This document shows, in pieces, positions 56,301-64,000 of a stretch of 64,000 bases of DNA. The notes beneath the pieces were generated by a model. That model ran no database searches. It had not been told where the DNA came from and saw only the letters and a list, made by a program, of their open reading frames with translations. A program made the translations under genes and the position numbers. This DNA is from Anaspis maculata. Lineage: Eukaryota > Arthropoda > Insecta > Coleoptera > Scraptiidae. Every line of letters starts with the position of its first letter. Within the stretch, counting starts at the first letter, position 1. The stretch spans positions 37,927,979-37,991,978 of the forward strand of contig OX421963.1 in assembly GCA_949128115.1 (NCBI GenBank), in the 5' to 3' direction.

Positions 56301-58329
56301 CAATATCTTCCCGCATCCCTATAATTAGTTCTTATATCATGCAGCTTCAGCTTGAACTGTTGCAAGTGAAAAGTTTGAGTAGTGAATTCGTCGGTTTCGA
56401 TGTATAGCACAAAATAGTGTTCTTTATTTAGGACAGGTCCTCATATCAGGTACGAAAAGTGGCGTCACCCCAGGAAAACAAATCGTGCACGACTTGTATA
56501 GTTCTTAAATCCAATTCGTGAAACTGAGCTTCAACATTTATCATTCAAACAAGAAAATTAACACCTCTAATCCGATTTCTAAAGGCAGAGATCCATTTTT
56601 GATCAGAGTATAGATTTGAGATAGTGTGAGTCTTTGACGCAGCCCTTTGTGTGCAAACTAGGAGGCTGATGACATAAATTCAACTAGTAAAGAAAAGTTT
56701 TTTCTTGCATCATAGGTAGACGTTTCACGGTAATATATTTGATGTTTTTCATTCGTTATAGCAGAACAGTAACATTCGAGAATCTTTTTGAACTGATGCC
56801 GAACAAATAGGAAACAGGTTGGAATATAATGAGAGCTAAACCTCTGAGTTATCATAAATTAGCATGGCATTACCTGAATTTTTGCAAAGAGAGGTCGCAA
56901 GCTCACATTGTTGCAAGCATTTCCTATATTTATACTTCAATAATAAGCGATGCGGCAGTTTAGAATTGTGTAGGAAATGCCAAAGAAATGCGCGCTCATT
57001 TTCTAGTTAGTCTTTGATCCCGCGGGAGAATGTCTAAAATTGAAGAGTAGCCAACAGAAGCCAACAATTTATGACTTGTTTTACATGCGCTTCATGACTG
57101 GAAGCAGCCCTCAGCTATAAAATTAAAATGCTAAATCACATGAGGTTAAACACGATGCTCGAACGATATTTTAAAACAGTTATTACGACGTCTTCAAAAT
57201 ATAAAAACGCTGCACGTTTTCCTTGTGTTCTAAGTAAGAGTTGTCTCGGTTACTTGATCGTCGCCTCGATCGTCGCGTTTAAGGTGGCCGTAATATTGGT
57301 CAAATAAAACGTTTTGCTGGTTGTTATAGTTATAGCTTGAAAGCACACAATAAGCTATTACTCTCGGGTAAAATAGTTGAAAAGCTCTAAGGAAGTCCTG
57401 AACACAGTGAGCTCGAATTCTGAAAATAATTTCAAAATTCCAATTTGTAAATTTGACTTAAAAAAAAAGTCTTTGTTGATTAATACATTATCGCCAGGCC
57501 ACCTTGAATCGGTAAATCGCAAAGACGTGAGGTCGGAGGTCCTAATTAGCAGACGAGACAATACCTGACTTGTGCTGAAGAGGTGCTATCTACCAGTCGA
57601 AATGAAGGCTTCTTGGAGCTCGTACCAGCCATATGGGCATGCGACTGAGTATACGCCTTATTTGGAAGCTTTATAGAAACGAAATATTGTGTCAGCTTGC
57701 CCTTTCAGTTGACTTCAACATTGACAGCTAACGGTCCACACAATCTAGCTTTGACGAAGACTGGGACAGCAATGGGCAAACCCATCAAATATGGGCAATA
57801 TTTTATCTTGAAGCTTCAGTTACAATTATTATTATCATTGAAGTTAAGGCTAGACTAAGATATTGAAGGTCAAGGTGTGTTCAGTTATGCAGCCTTATTT
57901 AGTCGCAGACTTGATTTTAGTCGTAAGCGCAGCATCACTTACTGCGGTTCTCGTGCGCATGAGAGCCAATCAGCGATGCTACGTTTACGATTAAAACTGA
58001 ATTGCGGTTGAATCAGATTGACCCACCTTGAGTTCCTACGCCGGGATTTTTATGTAGTTTGAAGTTTGTCTATACAATCCGGTGTTCAATATTTAATTGT
58101 AAATGGCAATTGAAGTAAGGTTGAAATTTAAGTGACAGGCCGTCGCTAGTTGCAGTTGCAAGAGTCGGATGATCCAGCTCAAGCTTTTACTACGTACTAC
58201 TTACGACTTACAACTTAAACTATAGATAAACGTAACTTGCAGCTATAGAGCATAGCGTTCTGTAATAATTTCTACCGGGTCTCACTTAAAATTGCCCCCC
58301 CCCCCCAAATTATAATTTGAAAAATAAAA
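56301..58329. other. Non-coding stretch, no supported gene
   Basis: AT-rich with short frames only. A CAGGCCACCTTGAATC/GGTGGCC-type pair near 57280 and 57495 is too short to call. Confidence 0.4.
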
Positions 58330-58690
58330 TAAAAATTGCTTCCTACTGGTGTGAGAAAGAAGTCGACCCCACTACTTTCGTGGCGCACAGAGCGTGGTGA
58401 GGTAACGTGAGCGCCAGGTGAAATACCGAACCTCGCACTTCTTCGCGAAGAGAAAAAAGCTCGCATATGTAATCCGACTACTTGCAGTATCTCCGGCCGG
58501 ATGACCTTCGGCGCCACAACGTCGTCGCCGTGGCTTAAGACAGATCCAAACAACTCTAGGCGATTCTTCGGATTGCTCTTCTGCAAAAGAAGAAGTAGAA
58601 ACAGCCGAAGGCAATAGCACGCTAGACATTCCAAAAAGAAAACATTCCCCAGCATCGCCCTCATACTATGTACCTACACATACACACTCG
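58330..58690. other. GC-richer island with open frames on both strands
   Basis: Base composition rises sharply against its flanks and open frames coincide. Minus strand: a hydrophobic start (ECLACYCLRLFLLLLLQ), or an acceptor TTTCTACTTCTTCTTTTGCAG ending at 58581, followed by an open frame with RLELFGSVLSHGDDVVAPKV. Plus strand: a frame with LGDSSDCSSAKEEVETAEGN then PKRKHSPASPSYY. I cannot decide the strand. It could be an exon or merely unmethylated GC-rich DNA. Confidence 0.25.
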
Positions 58691-59329
58691 CACGCACGCT
58701 CGAACACACACACTCGCACACACATACATCATGAAAAGAGCCACGAATTCGCTTGGTAGGTAGGTAATTATTTCGAATGCTATGCATAAATTACGTTTTA
58801 CGATATTTTTATTAAGAGGACGCGGCTCTTTAGAATATTGACAGGCGAGAGATTTAAGCGATTGTTATAGAGGTGACACCAGAAACATTGCTGCTGTAAT
58901 TATTAATGAAAGATCAAAACATGTTTTAGCGGCACGATCTAGCTACTGCAGTAGCTGCGATGAGAAATTTGGAAAGCTGGCTGTTTTCTCCATTAATAAG
59001 CTTCTAGTGTGGAACATTTATGTCGTGCCGGTGCAGCTTCGTAATGATATATAGAGCTATAATCAGTCTCACGGCTTTTTTCATTAGTATGAGCCATAGA
59101 AAAAACGTGTTGTGTTGGTACGAATGATTCGATAACGACTCGATGGTAACGTCTTGGTAGCTGGCAAATTTGATCAGAATAACCAGCTGAATTCAAGGGT
59201 TTTTACTGCAACTCGCTAGCTTCAACGGATCTTAAGTAAAATTAGGGTGGACATCTTTTTTGGACGACCTTGTATATCTGAAAAATTATTGGAGATTCAT
59301 TCCTCCATAACAAGACGTAGAATGATTAT
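58691..59329. other. Non-coding flank of the gypsy element, CA-rich patch
   Basis: An interrupted CA-rich run (CACACTCGCACGCACGCTCG) lies at about 58681-58728. The rest shows nothing recognisable. Confidence 0.45.
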
Positions 59330-59770
59330 TGTTACGAAGCTCGCGACCATCCCGGCTCTTTCTAGAGAAATCTAGATTTCCGCGTTGCATTCGGGAAGCA
59401 TCGAGAGACTTCAGCGGTAGGTCACGACACGTCGAGACTTCTGGCGGAGGTGCCGTAGAAGGTACGCGAATACTCGACGCAGATACCAGAAAAATCCTCG
59501 TGTGCTGGAAACACCATCAGGAAGCATCCAGAACCTTCGATGCCACTATAAGAGAGGAACTCGACCTGGCATCGGCAGAGTTTGAATCATGGATGTTTGA
59601 ATCAAGCGATCGTGAAGTTAACATCTCAAGCCACATTGTGAATTTCTAAGCGATTAATAATTCTTTGCGTTATTTAGTTGTATCGGTAGTAGCTAATAAA
59701 GTGCAGTTTGTTTACGAGTAAATCATCAGCGCGTTTAATTTCGAGATAGGCGAACCCGAATAACGTAACA
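59330..59770 (+). mobile_element. 5' LTR of a Ty3/gypsy retrotransposon
   Basis: A 441-bp segment begins TGTTACGAAGC and ends CGTAACA, so the 7-bp termini TGTTACG/CGTAACA are inverted, with the usual TG...CA edges. A CTATAAGAG box (59546) and an AATAAA polyadenylation signal (59695) sit 150 bp apart, giving a plausible U3-R-U5 order. Immediately after it, TGGTGGCAGAAGTGG (59773-59787) is a good primer-binding site because it starts with TGG, complementary to a tRNA CCA end. The tRNA is not assigned. The 3' LTR lies beyond the window. Confidence 0.8.
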
Positions 59771-59877
59771 TCTGGTGGCAGAAGTGGATATTTCGGAATT
59801 TGGAAATTTCAACCGCTGGTTTCGAGGTAATCGATTAGTGACTGCGCCGATTGTCGGAACATTCAAGAAATCGTTTG

Positions 59878-61077
59878 ATGACGACCAGAAGCATGACACA
59901 AAAAGAAACAGGAAAGGCTTTAGCGAGCATCATGGCGATGATGCAAGAACAAAAAAAGGAACGTCACGAAGGGAAGGAAGAATTGAAGAAAATTCTAGAA
60001 CACCAAGAGCAGAGACGGCTTGAGGAAAAGGAAGAAATCAATAAAGTTTTCGAAGAGCAGAAAACAGAGCTCAGAGAAGTACTGGAGGGTCAAATGCATT
60101 ATCCAGAGGAGAAACAAGAGAAGTTGAAAGCTGACATTCTAGATAATGTACACGAACAGATACAAGACGTGCATGGACAGATGAGGGACCAAATACAAAC
60201 GGTCCAGGGATTTGTCCATGAGAAAGTGGCAGCGATGTAGGCAAACATCTTGCAACTGGAAAAACGTGTTAGAAGAACTGCCATTTCCAGTTCAGCGACG
60301 AGCACGTGAAGCTGCCAGATTTTGATGGACAAAGCCCATGGTCCACTTACAAAAGGCAATTCGACGCAGCGGCCGAAGCCAATGGATGGACGGACGAGGA
60401 AAAGGCTACTGCACTGGTTCTTGCTCTCAGGGGTCTCAGGCATTAGAGCTGCTTCAGACGATACCTGAGAACCAACAGAGTGTTTCGAAACATTGGTGAA
60501 GGTGCTGGAACTTCCCTACGGTGACAACCATGTGCAACAGATACACCAGACCCGTCTGAGAACCAGGGTACAGAAGAGCGGAGAAAGCCTGCAGGAGTTC
60601 GAGGCCGACGTCCAAAGGCTGGTTAACCTTGCTTATCCAGCCTATCCATCAAGTCTGCTGGCTGGTATTGCGAAAGAAACCTTCATCAATAGACTGAGGG
60701 ACAACGAGTTGCGCCAGATGGTCACAATCAGCAACCCAGCGACGCTCACCGATGCCTTAATCCACGCGATTCGTATCGAAGCAGCCAAGGATTCTCCACG
60801 TCACTTCAAAATCAGAGTAGCGACATTGGAAGCACCCGAGAATCTAACAGTCAGGAAGGCCAGCGATTCACAGTCCCTGTCAGTCCAGGAGATATTCCAG
60901 AAGATTCTCATCGCTTTGGAAAATAAGGAAGCAAGGACAGGGGGCAGGCCGCGTTGCTTCGGCTGTGGGAAACCGGGACATCTGCGCCGGAATTGCAGGC
61001 AAGGGTCGAGTTCAAGTGACCGTTCCGCGCCGGGGCGAAGAACTCCCAGCCCAGTTAGACGCAATCAGGAAAACTAA
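59878..61077 (+). pseudogene. Ty3/gypsy gag, broken by one stop and three frameshifts
   Basis: Starts at an ATG at 59878 (MTTRSMTQKE), about 90 bp after the primer-binding site. The first 120 residues are a long Glu/Lys/Gln-rich coiled coil ending at a TAG (60238). A capsid-like region then follows in other frames: LPDFDGQSPWSTYKRQFDAA, with shifts near 60300, 60431 and 60483, and a final open segment (60493-61077) containing LQEFEADVQRLVNLAYP and TFINRLRD. Near the end is one zinc knuckle, CFGCGKPGHLRRNC (60955-60996), of the CX2CX4HX4C type that packages RNA. The protein would form the virus-like particle in the cytoplasm. The breaks mean this copy cannot make Gag, unless some are assembly errors. 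Confidence 0.8.
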
Positions 61078-61210
61078 TTCCAGCTAGCGCTGAGGGGCGC
61101 ACGCTGGTTGGCAGTGCCCAATGCCCCAGGAGCTACTCCGTCTCGTTGCTGAGGAAGTCACCTAACAGCCTTCTTCTGAGTGGAAAGCTTGATGGAGACG
61201 ATTGCGTTTT

Positions 61211-61975
61211 GGTTATGACACCGGAGCCACAAAGTCGATCGTTCGACGTGGAATGCTTCGAAAATAACGGATCGTTGCGTTGAAGAACGGCACTTGCTTG
61301 ACCACGGCCACTGGAGATTCGGCTATATTGTACGGAGAAGCTGAAGTGAGCATTTGCTCCGGACGGTTCCTGCTGCGAGAGAAGATTTTGGTGGCTGACA
61401 TTGTTGACGACTTTATACTTGGCCTGGACCTGATGAATAAGTACGGATTTGTCCTGGATGTTGGTCAGCGGACACTGAGGATTGGAAACAAAGAAATTGC
61501 TCTGAAAACATCCATGAAGACTGCTGAAGAAATCCGTCTACTTTCTGCTAAAACCGTACGTGTGGCCGCCAACTCCGAGAAGATCGTGTGGGCAACACTG
61601 AGTGGACAACCTGGAGGACATGTCGCCGGCATTGCAGAACCCGACGCAGCTGCCAGCTGTCTCATGGCTAAGACATTAATCAACATGGATAAGACAAGAA
61701 TTCCGATTAGAGTCGTTAATCCGGACAAGACATGCAAAACGATCAAGGAAGGAGAAACTATGGGCAAGTGTGAGCCCGTAGAATGGATCTCACGCTGCAA
61801 AGATGGATCGCCAGAAGCTCCAGCTCCGAAACTTCTGGAGAAGAAGGTCGAGGAGATGTTATCGTCCCAGTGGGAGCACCTGAATGACAAAAAAGGGAAC
61901 TGGCGACGAAATTCATTCAAGAAGAAGCTACAGCCTTTGCGATGGAAGGCAGTCCAACTGGGAGGACCAGTGTGA
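61211..61975 (+). pseudogene. Retroviral-type aspartic protease of the gypsy pol
   Basis: The catalytic motif DTGATKSIV is at 61217-61243 (DTG, active Asp). It is followed in the same frame by a TAA at 61265 and then an open segment with GDSAILYGEAEV and FILGLDLMNKYG, the ILGLD flap/hydrophobic motif typical of gypsy proteases. The enzyme would cut the Gag-Pol precursor. The downstream linker leads towards the RT, but a frameshift near 61910 moves RT into another frame. The gap from the gag stop (61077) to here is not open in one frame either. Confidence 0.75.
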
Positions 61976-63504
61976 TTCAACATCGCATTAACACGGAGAA
62001 CGCTGCTCCGATTCAGCAAGCTCCCAGGCGCCTACCACTGGCAAAGCAAGAAGAGGTAACCAAGCTTCGGAAGAACATGCTGGATGAAGGCGTGATTGAG
62101 GAGTCAACAAGCCCATGGTCTTCTTCGGTTGTTTTGGTTAAAAAGAAAGACGGAAGTACAAAATTTTGCGTTGACTATCGCAAACTCAATGATGTAACAA
62201 TGAAAGACAGATATCCTTTGCCTCGAATCGATGACACCTTGAGCACACTGTCCGGATCAAAATGGTTCTCAACGTTGGACCTGAAGAGTGGCTACTGGCA
62301 AGTCGGACTACGCCATGAGGACAAGGAAAAAACCGCATTCTTAGCAGGCAGCGGTCTTTACAAGTTTATGGTGATGCCTTTTGGGCTTTGTAACGCACCG
62401 GCCACGTTCGAACGTCTGATGGAGTGCGTTTTGCGAGGTCTTACATGGGAGACTTGCCTGGTCTACCTTGACGACGTGATGGTCATCGGTCGGACGTTTG
62501 AAGAACATCTGAAGAACCTCCGCGAGGTGTTTCGACGACTTCAAGGTGCTCACTTGAATCTGAACCCGAGGAAGTGCGTGCTTTTCCAGAAGCAGGTCAA
62601 ATTTCTGGGACACGTCGTATCAGCCAAGGGAATCGAAACCGACCCATCGAAGTTGGAAGCTGTTCAAGAATGGCCACGACCAAAGAATCAACATGAAGTC
62701 AGGAGTTTCTTGGGCTTATGCACATACTACAGGAGATTTGTGGAGAAGTTCGCAGACATTGCTAAGCCCTCACACAAACTGACTGAGGACCGTACTCCAT
62801 CCTTGTGGACCAAAGAATGTGAGGATTCTTTCAAGACTTTGAAGATCGCATTGTGTTCGAGTCCCATTCTGGCGTATCCTCAACTGCATGGACAATACAC
62901 CTTGGACACTGATGCCAGCAACACCAGAATTGGAGCAGTGCTGTCGCAATATCATCAGGGCCAAGAGCGGGTTGTGGAGTACTACAGCAAGGTGTTGTCT
63001 AAACCGGAAAGAAACTACTGCGTCACACGCAAGGAACTGCTGGCCATAGTGAAAGCTGTCTATCACTTCCACCAATACCTCTACGGCCGAAAATGTCTGG
63101 TGAGGACTGACCACGCTGCGCTGAAGTGGTTGCTGCAGCTTAAGACACCCGAAGGACAGCTGGCACGGTGGATCGATAAATTGCAGCAGTACGACTTTAA
63201 AATCCAACACGACCTGGGAAAAGTCATGGAAATGCAGATGCTCTTTCTCGAAGACCATGCAAAGAAGATTGCAAGCATTGCAAAAGAGTGGACCAGCAGA
63301 ATGGAAACGTTGGAGTCAAAGCAATCGTTGTTGCAACCCCGAGAAATTGGACTACAGCTGAACTCAAGAAAGAGCAACAAGAAGACCCGGCTTTTGAAGC
63401 ACTTGCTGAACGCAAGGAGAATGGTCAGGACAGACCAGAGTGGGCTGAAATCTCTGATGAAGGGCCCGAATTTGAAGCTCTCTGGGCCCAATGGAAATCT
63501 CTGA
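61942..63504 (+). pseudogene. Ty3/gypsy reverse transcriptase and RNase H (domains open; reading frame lost after RNase H)
   Basis: The frame is open for 520 codons. RT motifs in order: CVDYRKLN (76-83), LDLKSGYWQV (112-121, first catalytic Asp), MPFGLCNAPATF (145-156), YLDD (175-178) and FLGHVVS (221-227). RNase H: LDTDAS (321-326), RKELLAIV (363-370) and RTDHAALKWL (388-397) supply the acidic active site. After residue 430 a single-base shift near 63228 throws the frame off, so residues beyond about 431 are not the real protein; the expected GNADALSRRP motif lies in the next frame. This is the best-preserved part of the element. It would copy the element RNA into DNA within particles. Confidence 0.9.
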
Positions 63505-64000
63505 AAATAGAGAACGGTCTGCTGAAGCGAGTGTGGGAGAGCCCTGATGGAAAGAGGCAGATAGTTCAATTGGTGCTCCCCAAGACACGAGTGAAGGAGG
63601 TCCTGAAAGAGATGCACGACGGCGTCACCGGAGGACACCTTGGAGTGAACAAGACGTTAGCCAAGGTGCGCTAGCGGTTCTATTGGGTGAACTGCCGGAA
63701 CGACGTAGAAGCATGGTGCCACAAATGTGGAGTTTGTGCGGCCAGCAAGGGACCAAGGACTCGTACTCGAGCGGAACTGAAGACCTACAATGTTGGAGCG
63801 CCCTTTGAACGCATCGCGATTGATGTGGCCGGACCGTTCCCGACAACAGAGAGTTGCAACAAGTACATCCTGGTTGCCATGGATTACTCCAGCAAGTGGC
63901 CGGAAGCATATGCCTCACCAAACCAAGAGGCTACCACAGTGGCGAGTGTGCTGTGGATAACCTGATCAGTCGTTTCGGTGTACCACTGGAGTTGCACTCG
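63229..64000 (+). pseudogene. Ty3/gypsy integrase, partial, broken
   Basis: The frame resumes at about 63229 with GNADALSRRPC and includes the spacer after RNase H. The H2C2 zinc site follows: HDGVTGGHLG (from 63615) and CHKCGVC (from 63718). Between them is an in-frame TAG at 63672, after which the frame continues. The catalytic core begins at ERIAIDVAGPFP, with the first Asp at 63822, and NKYILVAMDYSSKWPEAY. A shift near 63952 changes the frame again (VDNLISRFGVPLELHS). The window ends before the second Asp and the Glu. Integrase would join the cDNA to host DNA. The element continues past the edge. Confidence 0.85.

Noticed and set aside
59329..59649. 106-codon frame in the LTR
   Set aside because: It overlaps the LTR promoter and its start is not an ATG in the sequence; no known LTR-encoded protein.
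61465..63638. Long minus-strand frames opposite the gypsy pol
   Set aside because: Shadows of the sense-strand protease, RT and integrase.

Overview
This is a 64-kb piece of an animal nuclear genome. It is AT-rich, carries no compact operons, and is made almost entirely of transposable-element remains and dispersed repeats. The element types (Helentron-like repeats, hAT and foldback elements, a LINE with a restriction-like endonuclease, a Ty3/gypsy element) and the many GTAGGTAC-type strings point to an insect. A hemipteran such as a whitefly would fit, but that is inference: no host marker gene is present. I see no complete host gene, no rRNA or tRNA gene and no CRISPR array.

Layout. 0.1-1.3 kb: a non-autonomous hAT-like element with a perfect 8-bp target duplication, holding the first of three copies of a 0.3-kb repeat (R1). 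6.5-16.1 kb: two direct copies of a Helentron-like element, each with a GTCC microsatellite and a 260-bp tandem core. Between them lie a degenerate minisatellite, a 180-bp tandem repeat, a 0.6-kb foldback element and smaller MITEs. 18.9-25.2 kb: MITEs, a possible tyrosine-recombinase fragment, a candidate secreted-protein exon (21.8 kb), a near-perfect 1.18-kb palindrome, and a second hAT-like element that contains the fossil 3' end of a LINE ORF2. 26.8-29.9 kb: two tandem copies of family F, the second with a long AC microsatellite.

30-39.5 kb is a nest of palindromes: outer arms at 30.0/37.1 kb enclose a 5'-truncated LINE flanked by a 15-bp direct repeat, two foldback elements and a hairpin MITE. 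A head-to-head inverted pair of another element follows, carrying two further insertions. 39.6-46.9 kb: a THAP-like exon, a second degraded THAP domain, two copies of an 0.88-kb long-TIR element, and a family F copy split by insertions. 47-58.7 kb is quieter, with a 2.6-kb TIR element holding a fossil cysteine-rich domain, two MITEs and a few candidate exons. 59.33 kb to the end is a Ty3/gypsy LTR retrotransposon (5' LTR, gag, protease, RT/RNase H, integrase) broken by several frameshifts and stops and cut by the window edge.

The genes do not form a pathway. The biology here is layered transposition: non-autonomous elements dominate, and many are inverted repeats that would fold into long hairpins if transcribed.
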